Assembly: GCA_001603105.1 (NCBI GenBank)
Contig: LVBE01000085.1
Span: 1 to 42,785, forward strand
Direction of reading: 5' to 3'
Length of the DNA stretch: 42,785 nt
DNA from: Spirochaetales bacterium Spiro_03
GTDB lineage: Bacteria > Spirochaetota > Spirochaetia > Sphaerochaetales > Sphaerochaetaceae
In this document: positions 26,611-34,639 of the stretch, piece after piece
Layout: every line of letters starts with the position of its first letter
How positions within the stretch are numbered: position 1 is the stretch's first letter
Program-made: the position numbers and the translations under genes
The notes under the pieces: model-generated
The model's input: the letters and a program-made list of their open reading frames with translations, nothing else
What the model was told of the DNA's origin: nothing
Databases searched by the model: none

Positions 26611-27894
26611 GTGCAAAGCTACGACGTCATCATTGTTGGAAGCGGACCGGCCGGCATGGCCGCTGCCTTCACCCTCAAACAAGCCAACCCCAACCTCTCC
26701 ATCCTGATCCTCGACCGGGAAAAGTTCTCAACCGGCGGCATGCGCAATGACTGCAAGATGAACTTCACCTACCCCATCGGCTTTCCCACCGAGTATTGGA
26801 GTGAAGAGGCAGCAAACCACTACCTGAGCCAGGTCATTGCATTTCTTGCGCCCTCAATCATGCCCAAAAGCAACATTGAAGTCTACCAAAAACGAGCCGA
26901 GCGCCTTGGCTGCACCCTCTTGGAGATCAAGCAGACCCACCTCGGCACCGATGGCGGCCTGCTCTTGATCAAGGAGCTCCTCGCTCGTCTAGAAGAGCTG
27001 GGTGTCGAGCTTGCCCTCGGCGAGGCGATGGAGCGCGTCAACCAAGAAGGGAGCTTCATCACCACCGAAAAGCGGGAGATCGGCTACAAGCGCCTTCTGG
27101 TCGCCCCCGGGCGCAAGGGCTTCAACTTCCTGCAAGATCTGATGCACTCGCTCTCGATCCCATTCATCGACAACATCGTCGACATCGGCATCCGTGTGGA
27201 GACGCGGATCGAACACTACCCGATCGTCCGCGACTACTATGATCCCAAGTTCTACTTCCCTGACAAGGTACGTACGTTTTGCACCAACAGCGGCAATGCC
27301 CATGTCGTGCGTGAGCGCTACGCCACCAGCCGTGGCGATCAGTGGTACTCGGTCAATGGGCATGCCTTCGCCCCGGACAGCCGCCATGACAACGGCTTGG
27401 TCAACTTCGCGATGCTCAAGACCGTGCGTTTCACTGCCCCGCTGGCTAGCGGGCAGGCGTTTGCCGAGAACCTGGGCCTGCAGGCAGCGTTGATGGGCGG
27501 CGGCAAGCCACTGATGCAGCGTGTCGGCGACTTCCGCCTCGGAACGCGCAGCAAGGAGGCGTCCTTCAGCGACGATCTCTTTGACTTTGAGCCGACCTTG
27601 CGCTCCTGCTGTCCCGGCGACATCTCCCTGGCCATCCCGGCAAAGATCCTCAGGGCGATCTGGAAGGCGATGAAGAACCTCGACACCATCGTACCGGGAG
27701 TCCTCCACCCCTCCACGATCATGTACTACCCTGAGATCAAGCTGTACGCCAACAAGCCCGCCTACCTCGACGAGCACTTCCGGGTGACTGAGCAGATCTG
27801 GTTCGCCGGCGACGGAGCCGGCACCAGCCGCGGCATCACCGGCGCCTGGGCCAGTGGAATTCGAGCCGCTGAGGGGATGGCCAAGAGCCTATAG
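26611..27894 (+). CDS. FAD-dependent dehydrogenase (COG2509-like)
   Basis: The product starts 'MQSYDVIIVGSGPAGMAAAFTL', a dinucleotide-binding GxGxxG for FAD. Then come 'FSTGGMRNDCKMNFTYPIGFP' and a C-terminal FAD motif 'IWFAGDGAGTSRGITGAWASGIRAAEGM'. The cysteine-containing 'GGMRNDCKMNF' segment is typical of this uncharacterised flavoprotein group. At 427 residues the length is normal. The GTG at 26611, with GGAGGAG 5 bases upstream, is chosen; the track's ATG 26554 adds 19 residues ahead of the fold. The physiological substrate is unknown for the group. It stands alone, diverging from the pseudo-Fic operon, and overlaps the next convergent gene by 6 bases. Confidence 0.85.
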   Translation: MQSYDVIIVGSGPAGMAAAFTLKQANPNLSILILDREKFSTGGMRNDCKMNFTYPIGFPTEYWSEEAANHYLSQVIAFLAPSIMPKSNIEVYQKRAERLGCTLLEIKQTHLGTDGGLLLIKELLARLEELGVELALGEAMERVNQEGSFITTEKREIGYKRLLVAPGRKGFNFLQDLMHSLSIPFIDNIVDIGIRVETRIEHYPIVRDYYDPKFYFPDKVRTFCTNSGNAHVVRERYATSRGDQWYSVNGHAFAPDSRHDNGLVNFAMLKTVRFTAPLASGQAFAENLGLQAALMGGGKPLMQRVGDFRLGTRSKEASFSDDLFDFEPTLRSCCPGDISLAIPAKILRAIWKAMKNLDTIVPGVLHPSTIMYYPEIKLYANKPAYLDEHFRVTEQIWFAGDGAGTSRGITGAWASGIRAAEGMAKSL

Positions 27895-28677
27895 GCTGTG
27901 GTGAAAGCGACTGTTCAGCCAGTTGGTGGCAAGATCGACCCATTGACGGGCACCGGGGTGTGGGGTCCCCACCTCCTCGGTGCACATCGACAGCCCATGC
28001 GCCCCACTTTCGAAGAGGTGGGCCTCGCACGCTACCTTCGCCTTGCGATAGGCCTTGATGAGATCCAGTGTGTTCTCAACCGGAACCGCTGAGTCGGTCA
28101 TCGTATGCCAGATGAAGGCGGGGCTCGCCGTCTCAGTTACGTGACGGTCGAGCAACATCAACTGCCTCAGCTCTGCATCCATGCCGCTTACCAAATCAAG
28201 GCTGCCTTGGTGGTCGTTGATCACCGGATAGGAGAGGATCAGGGCATCGGGGCGGTTGTTCTGGTCGACTACCTTCTGAACTGAGGTCACCTTTGGATGA
28301 TCGTGCAGAATTCCGATGGAGGCGGCTAGGTGGGCTCCTGCGGAAAATCCGATGACCGCCACCCGGGTCGGGTCACACATCCAGGCAAGAGCGTGCTCAC
28401 GGATCTTGATGAGGGCTCCGCTGATCTCCAACAGAGGATTCAACGCTGCTGCCTCTTCGCCGGTTGAGTAGTCGAGGATGAAGACGTTGTAGCTTTGGGA
28501 AAGGAAGTGCAACGCCACCGGATCGCGCTCGCGCTCAGATCGATAGCGGTACCCACCTCCGGGCAGGACAACCAGCGATGGTCGGATGTTGCGAATGCCA
28601 CCGTTGGCGGTGATGTCCTGCAGGTATCCGGTAAGGGGGACCTCATTGGGTCCGACTGCTGTCTGTATGATTCTCAT
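27889..28677 (-). CDS. Alpha/beta hydrolase, acetylesterase/BD-FAE-like
   Basis: This serine hydrolase (262 residues) has an oxyanion-hole motif 'VVLPGGGYRYRS', nucleophile elbow 'GFSAGAHLAAS', the acid residue near 'WHTMTDSAVPVENT', and the catalytic His in 'FESGAHGLS'. This arrangement fits small-molecule or xylan acetylesterases of the BD-FAE type. No signal peptide is seen, so it is cytoplasmic. ATG 28677 is preferred over the track's GTG 28695. It has no SD, and an extended -10 lies exactly six bases upstream, so the mRNA may be leaderless. The gene overlaps the convergent FAD dehydrogenase by 6 bases. Confidence 0.85.
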   Translation of the reverse strand: MRIIQTAVGPNEVPLTGYLQDITANGGIRNIRPSLVVLPGGGYRYRSERERDPVALHFLSQSYNVFILDYSTGEEAAALNPLLEISGALIKIREHALAWMCDPTRVAVIGFSAGAHLAASIGILHDHPKVTSVQKVVDQNNRPDALILSYPVINDHQGSLDLVSGMDAELRQLMLLDRHVTETASPAFIWHTMTDSAVPVENTLDLIKAYRKAKVACEAHLFESGAHGLSMCTEEVGTPHPGARQWVDLATNWLNSRFHHSL

Positions 28678-28683
28678 GAGCCG

Positions 28684-28692
28684 ATGATACCA
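28684..28692 (-). promoter_or_regulatory. Extended -10 element placed for a leaderless hydrolase transcript
   Basis: The minus strand reads TGG-TATCAT, then six bases (cggctc), then the ATG at 28677. Transcription normally starts about seven bases after the -10, which here is the A of the ATG. Confidence 0.45.
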
Positions 28693-28740
28693 CACTATCG
28701 CAACGCGTAACCACTATTCGTTGCATCAGTGTTCAGAGCT

Positions 28741-28749
28741 TGGTAGTAT
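28741..28749 (+). promoter_or_regulatory. Extended -10 element of the nucleoside hydrolase gene
   Basis: TGG-TAGTAT lies 31 bases before ATG 28781, giving a short leader that includes the SD GGGGAG. It is divergent to the hydrolase promoter within about 50 bases. Confidence 0.4.
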
Positions 28750-28780
28750 GCAAGGTACCAATCTTCTATGGGGAGTAGCT

Positions 28781-29692
28781 ATGGAACGAATCATCCTCGA
28801 CGTCGACACCGGCCTCGATGACGCAGTGGCCATCTTTCTTGCTGCAGGGCTCAGTGAGATCCGTATCGAGGCGCTCATTGCCACCGCAGGCAATGTAGGC
28901 CTGGATAGGACCTTGGAGAATACGCTGAACATCGCCGAGGTCAGCGGCCTCACCTGTCCGGTCTACGCCGGCAGCAGCGCCCCGCTTGTACGGGCGAGGG
29001 TGGAGGCAGGAGACTTCCACGGCGAAAGCGGCCTTGATGGCCCGGTCTTTGAGAAGCGGGTACGCCAGAAGGCCCAAGAGGCCAGCGGCATCGATGCGAT
29101 GATCGCCCTGGTGATGGACAACCCCCACCAGATCACGATCGTCAGTGTCGGCCCATTGACCGACCTCGCCATCGCCATACAGCGGGAGAGGCGTCTTGCA
29201 GAGCTGGCAAAGGGCTTTGTCATCATGGGTGGATCCTTTTCCCGGGGCAACGTCACAAGCGAGGCGGAGTTCAACACCTACGCCGACCCGGAGGCCGCGA
29301 AGATCGTCTTTGCCAGTGGGGCGAACATCGTCCTCTTCAGCCTCGACTGCACCCGCACCGTCACCCTCAGCCCCACCCGCCTTGATTCGTACCGGACTCG
29401 ACCGGGGAGATGCAATGAGGTCTTTGTCGCCTGTATGGACAGCTATACCGCCAACTATACCAAGCGTGGGCAGGGAGAGCCGCAGATGCACGATCCGCTG
29501 TGCATCGCCTACCTCGCTGACCCCACCAAGGTGGCGCTCTCCCACTGGCCTGTCGATGTGGTCACCCTAGATGGGCCCTCCTACGGCAAGACTGTCAAAG
29601 TTGCGCAAGGAAAGCCGATCTCCGTCGCCGAATCGATCGACATTCCCTGGTTCTGGAGCTTGATGGACCGCGCTCTGGCTGCCCTGCCTTAG
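28781..29692 (+). CDS. Inosine-uridine preferring nucleoside hydrolase (IUNH family)
   Basis: This enzyme hydrolyses the N-glycosidic bond of ribonucleosides to base and ribose. The family's Ca-binding aspartate cluster is 'LDVDTGLDDAVA' at the N-terminus, followed by 'ATAGNVGLDRTLENTLNI', 'MGGSF', 'SEAEFNTYADPEAAKIVF' and the C-terminal metal Asp in 'MHDPLCIAYL'. The product from ATG 28781 (GGGGAG 5 bases upstream) is 303 residues, normal for the family; the track start at 28721 adds 20 unrelated residues. It adjoins the nucleoside importer/PNP operon and shares its theme, but lies on the opposite strand. Its end overlaps the nitroreductase end by 4 bases. Confidence 0.93.
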   Translation: MERIILDVDTGLDDAVAIFLAAGLSEIRIEALIATAGNVGLDRTLENTLNIAEVSGLTCPVYAGSSAPLVRARVEAGDFHGESGLDGPVFEKRVRQKAQEASGIDAMIALVMDNPHQITIVSVGPLTDLAIAIQRERRLAELAKGFVIMGGSFSRGNVTSEAEFNTYADPEAAKIVFASGANIVLFSLDCTRTVTLSPTRLDSYRTRPGRCNEVFVACMDSYTANYTKRGQGEPQMHDPLCIAYLADPTKVALSHWPVDVVTLDGPSYGKTVKVAQGKPISVAESIDIPWFWSLMDRALAALP

Positions 29693-30300
29693 TGGTAGGT
29701 GACTAGGTCCGACAGTGCGAGGCGGATCTTCGGCCGCTCCTCTTCTGCGCTGTAGCCGAAGCTCGCCAACAAGGAGACCTGCCAGTGCCCAGGTTCAATG
29801 CCCAAGGCATCGAGGACCTGGCTTTCATCAAAGCCCTCGATAGCGCAGCTTTGGATGCCCAAGGTACGCGCCCCGCTCATCATATTGGCCACGGCAAGGT
29901 AGCCTTGGCTGCGCAGCCAGCAATCGATGCGCCCCTCTTGGGCAAGGAACGTATGGTAGGGGCGGTAGTCCTCTACAAAGAAGTCCAGGCTTCCGGGAAA
30001 GCGCGATCCACGCTCACGAACCCACGGCCCGTCAGGGTCGGCATAGGGGGCGGTACGCACCACAAGCGCTATCGTCATCGCGCTGGTCAGGACCGTCTCC
30101 TGCTCAAAGCATGCCCGATAGAGCCGCTCTTTCATCTCAGAGCCAATAGCCACATGGAAAGCCCATAGCTCCAGGCCGAAGGAGGTAGGGGTGAGACGGC
30201 CGTAGTTGAGGATCAAATCGATCTGCTCATTGGTCAGCGGTCGACTCTGGTCGTAGCGCTTACACGCAAAGCGATGCTCCATCGCAAAAAGAAAGTCCAT
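29689..30300 (-). CDS. Nitroreductase family protein
   Basis: This is an FMN-dependent NAD(P)H oxidoreductase of the NfsB-like superfamily (203 residues). It has 'RFACKRYDQSRPLTNEQIDLIL' at the N-terminus, 'YGRLTPTSFGLELWAFHV' (FMN phosphate binding Ser/Thr region), and 'GARTLGIQSCAIEGFD' near the C-terminus. The second ATG (30300) is used because AGGAG is 6 bases upstream; it overlaps the PNP stop (TGATG). It is the last gene of the nucleoside importer operon. A role in nucleoside use is not obvious; it may reduce a flavin, quinone or nitro compound. Confidence 0.88.
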   Translation of the reverse strand: MDFLFAMEHRFACKRYDQSRPLTNEQIDLILNYGRLTPTSFGLELWAFHVAIGSEMKERLYRACFEQETVLTSAMTIALVVRTAPYADPDGPWVRERGSRFPGSLDFFVEDYRPYHTFLAQEGRIDCWLRSQGYLAVANMMSGARTLGIQSCAIEGFDESQVLDALGIEPGHWQVSLLASFGYSAEEERPKIRLALSDLVTYH

Positions 30301-31019
30301 CATACGCTCCTGCTCGCAAGGGCGAGGGCGAGCTCGATCATCGGATAGAGACCGACGGTACGCATCTCAGGCCCAAATCCACTGCCGCTGGTGCAGCTGT
30401 CGGTCATCGTCAAGATCGAGAGAGCTCGCTTGCCACACCACGCGGCGGTGGCATAGAGGGCGTAGGTCTCCATATCTTGAGCAAGGGCCCCAAGGCGGGC
30501 CCACGCCTTCCAGCTCTCCTCACCGAGGGCGTTGTATGATGAGAAAAGATCGCTGGAGAAGACCATCCCCGCATGGATCGGGATGGCGCGCTCGCCAGCG
30601 AGAGCCATGGCATCAAAGAGGAGTGCGCTGTCACACACCGGGCTCAGCGTCCCCATCAGATTGTACTGATGAGCCCAGTTGGAGTCGGTGGAAGCGGTCA
30701 ACGCCACCACCAAGTCCCCGACCTCAATCTGGGGCTTGAGCCCTCCACAGGTGCCGATGCGGATGATTGTCTTCACATCGTACGCAGTAAAAAGCTCGTG
30801 GTAGTAGATCCCTGCCGACGGACCTCCCATACCTGTGCCCATCACCGATACCAGTTCCCCTTCAAAGAGACCGGTGTAGGCGTTCATCCCCCGCACATCG
30901 CTGACCAGAGCCCAATCGCTGAGGTAGCGCTCGGCCACCACCGTCGCCCGCTTCGGGTCGCCTGGGGCGAGGACCACTGAGGCGATCTCTCCCTTCTTGG
31001 CACGGTTATGGGCGGTCAT
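30300..31019 (-). CDS. deoD: Purine nucleoside phosphorylase, DeoD type
   Basis: This enzyme phosphorolyses purine (deoxy)ribonucleosides to base and (deoxy)ribose-1-phosphate. Family signatures are 'VVLAPGDPKRATVVAERYL' (phosphate-binding Arg), 'VRGMNAYTGLFEG', 'VMGTGMGGPSAGIYYHELF' and 'IIRIGTCGGL'. The nucleoside-binding 'ME' in 'AQDMETYALYA' and the catalytic Asp in 'TMTDS' follow. The E. coli 'EMEAA' is 'DMETY' here, so base or sugar preference may differ. The length of 239 equals that of E. coli DeoD. It is coupled by TGATG to the upstream permease and to the downstream nitroreductase, so imported nucleosides would be cleaved at once. Confidence 0.92.
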   Translation of the reverse strand: MTAHNRAKKGEIASVVLAPGDPKRATVVAERYLSDWALVSDVRGMNAYTGLFEGELVSVMGTGMGGPSAGIYYHELFTAYDVKTIIRIGTCGGLKPQIEVGDLVVALTASTDSNWAHQYNLMGTLSPVCDSALLFDAMALAGERAIPIHAGMVFSSDLFSSYNALGEESWKAWARLGALAQDMETYALYATAAWCGKRALSILTMTDSCTSGSGFGPEMRTVGLYPMIELALALASRSV

Positions 31020-31930
31020 CAGCTGGCCCCCTTCTCATAGGGAAGGCCTGCCGAACGCGGGGCGTAGTTCTTGCCGCTGAAGAGGACGAGGGCGGCGAGG
31101 GTCACCACATAGGGGAGAATATTGAAGACCTCGGTTGGCAGGACCCGCAGAGCCGGGATATTGTTGGCGATGATCGAGAACGCCTGGGCGGTTCCGAAGA
31201 GCAGCGCTGCCCCGGTGACCCCAAGCGGGCTCCACCGCCCGAAGCTCACCGCCGCCAAGGCGATGAATCCTCGTCCGTTGATCGTATTGGAGGTATACTG
31301 GATCGTCTGTGTCAGCACGACGCATCCGCCGGCAAGACCGGCGAGCACGCCGCTGGCCACCACTGCCCAGTACCGCATCCGCTTGACGTTGATACCGACG
31401 CTCTCAGCGGCTCCTGGGTGCTCGCCGCAGGCCCTGAGGTGCATGCCAAAGGGTAATTTGTAGAGGATGAACCAAGAGAGGATCACCACTACGAGCGCGA
31501 TGTAGGCGGTCGGGTAAATTCCCAGGGCATCGGTTTGCATGCCCATGCGAAACTCCCGGGTCCGGTCGGCGCTGAAGAGGATCTGGCTGGCGAAGATCGT
31601 CACACCATTGGCCAAGAGGTTGATACCCGTCCCGCTGATTGTCTGGTCGGCGTTGAGGTTGATCGCCGCAACGGCGTGTATGAGGCTGAAGAGGCCGCCT
31701 GCTGCCAAGCCCATCGCCAAGGCGAGAAAGAGGGAGAGGGAGTGGTTCATGCCACTGCCCTCCATCAATACGTGGGCAGCTGCGGCCGTACACGCCCCGA
31801 TGGCCATCAAGCCCTCAAGGGCGATGTTGACTACCCCTGACTTCTCACAGATCATACCGCCGATTGCGGTTATCAGGATCGGGGCGACGATCATCAAGAT
31901 GGAGGGGAGCATTCCGAGGATCATGGTCAT
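31019..31930 (-). CDS. Nucleoside ABC transporter permease (second subunit)
   Basis: This BPD_transp_2 family permease (303 residues) has about eight or more transmembrane segments. Family marks are 'APILITAIGGMICEKSGVVNIALEGLMAIGA', the loop 'HLRACGEHPGAAESVGINV' that contacts the ATPase, and 'GRGFIALAAVSFGRWSPLG'. It resembles the YufQ/NupC-type subunit of Bmp-dependent nucleoside importers. ATG 31930 overlaps the preceding permease's TGA (ATGA); ATG 31924 is an alternative. It is coupled to deoD by TGATG. Confidence 0.93.
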   Translation of the reverse strand: MTMILGMLPSILMIVAPILITAIGGMICEKSGVVNIALEGLMAIGACTAAAAHVLMEGSGMNHSLSLFLALAMGLAAGGLFSLIHAVAAINLNADQTISGTGINLLANGVTIFASQILFSADRTREFRMGMQTDALGIYPTAYIALVVVILSWFILYKLPFGMHLRACGEHPGAAESVGINVKRMRYWAVVASGVLAGLAGGCVVLTQTIQYTSNTINGRGFIALAAVSFGRWSPLGVTGAALLFGTAQAFSIIANNIPALRVLPTEVFNILPYVVTLAALVLFSGKNYAPRSAGLPYEKGAS

Positions 31931-33027
31931 TGTATTCCTACCTCCTTCTGAAGCTGTCGCTTGTCAAGGAACTGCTGATAGAGCTTCAACGCCGATCGCA
32001 AGGCGATGAAGATGACGATCAGGCCCTGGATGATGAAGGTGATCTCCTTGGGGATCTGCTTGCCCTGCATCAAGGCCTGGGCGTTCTTCAACAAGCCAAA
32101 GAGCAGGCCTGCGAGGGTGGTGCCCAAGGCGGTGCAGTTGCCGACCAGGGCCACTGCGATGCCATCGAAGCCGTAGTTGTCCATCCCGGCGAGGACCCGT
32201 CCATACTTGAACGACCCCAGTGCCACGATGCCACCGGCTAGGCCCGCGAAGGCGCCGCTGATGGCCATCGAGATCGAGATTGACTTGACCACCGGGATCC
32301 CGCTGGCCCGCGCCGCTTCCTTGTTGAAGCCAGTTGCCCGCATGCCGTAGCCGAGGCTGGTCTTCTCCATGATGAACCAGTAGATGATGACCGCTATGCC
32401 CATCATGAAGATACCGTTGTTGAGCAGGGAGTTGCGGGTTATCTGCTGGAAGAAGGTGTTCTCGATCAAGGCTGTCTTGGGAAAGTTCGCTGTCTTGTAG
32501 GTCGTCGCCCCTGGTAGCTGTAGGCAGATGATTCGCGACAGATAGAGGGCGACGTAGTTGAGCATGATCGTCGAGACGACCTCACTGACCTCATACTTGG
32601 CCTTCAGGATGCCGACGATGCCACCCCAGAGCGAGCCGACAAGCACAGCGGCGGCGATGGCGAGGACCCAGTGCAGCACTACAACCTGCGGCCCCAGCAA
32701 CGCAACGGTCTGCGCCAGGGTCAAGCCCATGATGTACTGCCCCTCCCCTCCGATATTGAAGAGCCCAACGCGCTTGGCAAAACCCATCGACAGGCCGCAG
32801 AGGATGAAGGGCACCGAGTAGTTGAGAGTCTCGGCAACGTAGCGGATATTCATCCGTCCGTTGTCGATATTGTAGCCGCTGAGTGCCTGAAAGAGGGCCT
32901 TGTACATATTGAGGGGGTTCTTTCCCACCAGGGCGACGAGGATAGTCCCAACCAAAAAACCCATCAAGACCACGAGAACGGAGACAAAGCCGTCGCTTTC
33001 ACTCAGTCGTTTGCGTGTTGTGCTCAT
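31927..33027 (-). CDS. Nucleoside ABC transporter permease (first subunit)
   Basis: This BPD_transp_2 family permease of 366 residues resembles YufP/NupB. Visible are 'VPFILCGLSMGFAKRVGLFNIGGEGQYIMG', 'EVVSTIMLNYVALYL', the ATPase-contact loop 'GMRATGFNKEAARASGIPV' and 'YGFDGIAVALVGN'. It forms a heterodimer with the other permease. ATG 33027 overlaps the ATPase stop (ATGA), with GGAGG 7 bases upstream. It is the longer of the two subunits, as usual for this family. Confidence 0.94.
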   Translation of the reverse strand: MSTTRKRLSESDGFVSVLVVLMGFLVGTILVALVGKNPLNMYKALFQALSGYNIDNGRMNIRYVAETLNYSVPFILCGLSMGFAKRVGLFNIGGEGQYIMGLTLAQTVALLGPQVVVLHWVLAIAAAVLVGSLWGGIVGILKAKYEVSEVVSTIMLNYVALYLSRIICLQLPGATTYKTANFPKTALIENTFFQQITRNSLLNNGIFMMGIAVIIYWFIMEKTSLGYGMRATGFNKEAARASGIPVVKSISISMAISGAFAGLAGGIVALGSFKYGRVLAGMDNYGFDGIAVALVGNCTALGTTLAGLLFGLLKNAQALMQGKQIPKEITFIIQGLIVIFIALRSALKLYQQFLDKRQLQKEVGIQ

Positions 33028-34553
33028 TGTGCGACCTCCGTCCTGCTGCCTGCCATCATCAAGCCGATCTGATACTCATCCACCTCATCGTGGCGGTTCA
33101 CCGCGACGATCTGTCCCTTGCTGATGGTGGCGATCCGGTCACAGAGGTTCATGATCTCATCAAGTTCGAAGCTGACCAACAAGATCGCCCTCCCCTTGCC
33201 CCGCTCCTCGATGATCCGCTTTCTGATGTACTCGATCGCCCCGACATCAAGGCCACGGGTCGGCTGGGCCACGATGAGAACCTTTGGCGAGAGCGAGATC
33301 TCACGGGCGACGATTACCTTCTGCTGGTTGCCACCCGAAAGACTTCCGGCCTTGGTTGCAGCCCCTTCGGCGCTACGGATATCGAACTGCTCGATCAGGC
33401 TGGTCGCCTCACGCTCCATCGCCGCATAGTCGAGCAGGCCGAACTTCTTCTGATAGATCGGATGATAGTAGTTTTTCAGTGCGCTGTTCTCAGCGATCGA
33501 GAAGTCGGCCACCAGGCCGTACTTCTGCCGGTCTTCGGGGATGTACCCCATCCCAGCTTCGATCCGCTCGCGGATGGTGTACTGCTCGATCGGCTTGCCA
33601 TCGAGGATGATCGAGCCCTTGGAGAGTGGCAATAGGCCCGTGATGGCCCCCAATAGCTCGCTTTGCCCATTGCCATCGACGCCGGCGATGCCAACGATCT
33701 CTCCGCTGTGGACATCAAGGCTCAGGTCCTTGACCTTCACCACCCCGCCGGAGTCGACGACCTCCACCCCCGAAAGGCTGAGGACCACCTCACCGGCCTG
33801 CTGCTCAGGCTTGTCGATCTCAAATCGCACAGCCCGGCCGACCATCATCTCAGCAAGGTCCTGTTCGCTGACGTTGGCCACGTCAACGGTGCCGATGTAG
33901 CGCCCTCGTCGCAGGACCGTACAGCGGTCAGCCACTTCCTTGATCTCCTTCAGCTTGTGGGTGATGAGGACGATGGTCTTGCCTTCGCTACGCAACTTCT
34001 TCAGGATCTCCATCAATTCATCGATCTCTTGGGGGGTGAGCACTGCTGTCGGCTCATCGAAGATGATGATATTGGCACTGCGAAAGAGGGTCTTCAAGAT
34101 CTCTACGCGCTGCTGTTGGCCTACTGAGATATCCTCGATCAGGGCATCGGGATCGACGGCGAGGCCATAGAGTTCGCTGAGGCGGGCGACCTGCTCACGG
34201 GCACGGCCAAGGTCGAGAAGCCTTCCTTTTGTCGGCTCCATCCCCAGTACGATGTTCTCAGTGACGGTATAGTTCTGCACCAGCTTGAAGTGCTGGTGGA
34301 CCATGCCGATGCCCAGGGCCGTGGCGACATTGGGATTCTTGATCACCACCTCCTTGCCCTCTATGAGGATCTGACCGCTGTCGGCGCTATAAGAGCCGAA
34401 GAGAATCGACATCAACGTCGATTTTCCCGCTCCATTCTCTCCGAGCAGGGCGTGGATCTCCCGTGGGCGTACCTGCAAGGTCACCTTGTCGTTTGCAACG
34501 ACGCCCGGGAAGGTCTTGGTGATCTCCCTCATCTCGATTGCATATTCACTCAC
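33024..34553 (-). CDS. Nucleoside ABC transporter ATPase (two-domain)
   Basis: This is a double ABC ATPase of the sugar/nucleoside (YufO/NupA-like) type. The first domain has Walker A 'GENGAGKST', Q-loop 'MVHQHFKLVQNYTV', a signature region with 'ISVGQQQRVEILK', and 'IIIFDEPTAVLTPQE'. The second domain has a degenerate Walker A 'GVDGNGQSEL', 'YIPEDRQKYGLV', signature 'LSGGNQQKVIVAREI' and 'VAQPTRGLDVGA', as is normal for the group. GTG 34553 (product MSEYAIEMREI...) has AAGGAG 6 bases upstream and is preferred over GTG 34589, giving 509 residues. It lies 86 bases after the binding protein gene, across a hairpin. Confidence 0.95.
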   Translation of the reverse strand: MSEYAIEMREITKTFPGVVANDKVTLQVRPREIHALLGENGAGKSTLMSILFGSYSADSGQILIEGKEVVIKNPNVATALGIGMVHQHFKLVQNYTVTENIVLGMEPTKGRLLDLGRAREQVARLSELYGLAVDPDALIEDISVGQQQRVEILKTLFRSANIIIFDEPTAVLTPQEIDELMEILKKLRSEGKTIVLITHKLKEIKEVADRCTVLRRGRYIGTVDVANVSEQDLAEMMVGRAVRFEIDKPEQQAGEVVLSLSGVEVVDSGGVVKVKDLSLDVHSGEIVGIAGVDGNGQSELLGAITGLLPLSKGSIILDGKPIEQYTIRERIEAGMGYIPEDRQKYGLVADFSIAENSALKNYYHPIYQKKFGLLDYAAMEREATSLIEQFDIRSAEGAATKAGSLSGGNQQKVIVAREISLSPKVLIVAQPTRGLDVGAIEYIRKRIIEERGKGRAILLVSFELDEIMNLCDRIATISKGQIVAVNRHDEVDEYQIGLMMAGSRTEVAQ

Positions 34554-34607
34554 CGCTGGCTCCTTGTTGATTGCTCTTCCGCTGTCCACCGATGATGGAC
34601 AGGGGAA

Positions 34608-34631
34608 GAGCCGGCAGTCCCCTGCCGACTC
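34608..34631 (-). repeat. Hairpin between nucleoside-binding protein and ATPase genes
   Basis: GAGCCGGCAG-TCCC-CTGCCGACTC is an inverted repeat with a CGGCAG/CTGCCG core and outer GAG/CTC pairs. It begins 8 bases after the binding protein stop. No U-run follows on the minus strand, so it more likely protects the upstream mRNA 3' end or causes a pause than terminates. Confidence 0.5.
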
Positions 34632-34639
34632 GTCTGTGA

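Noticed and set aside
26989-27777. 262-residue minus-strand ORF opposite the FAD dehydrogenase
   Set aside because: Shadow frame with no domain; the flavoprotein motifs on the plus strand are clear.
28766-29545. 259-residue minus-strand ORF opposite the nucleoside hydrolase
   Set aside because: No family features; the plus-strand frame contains the metal-binding aspartates of IUNH proteins.
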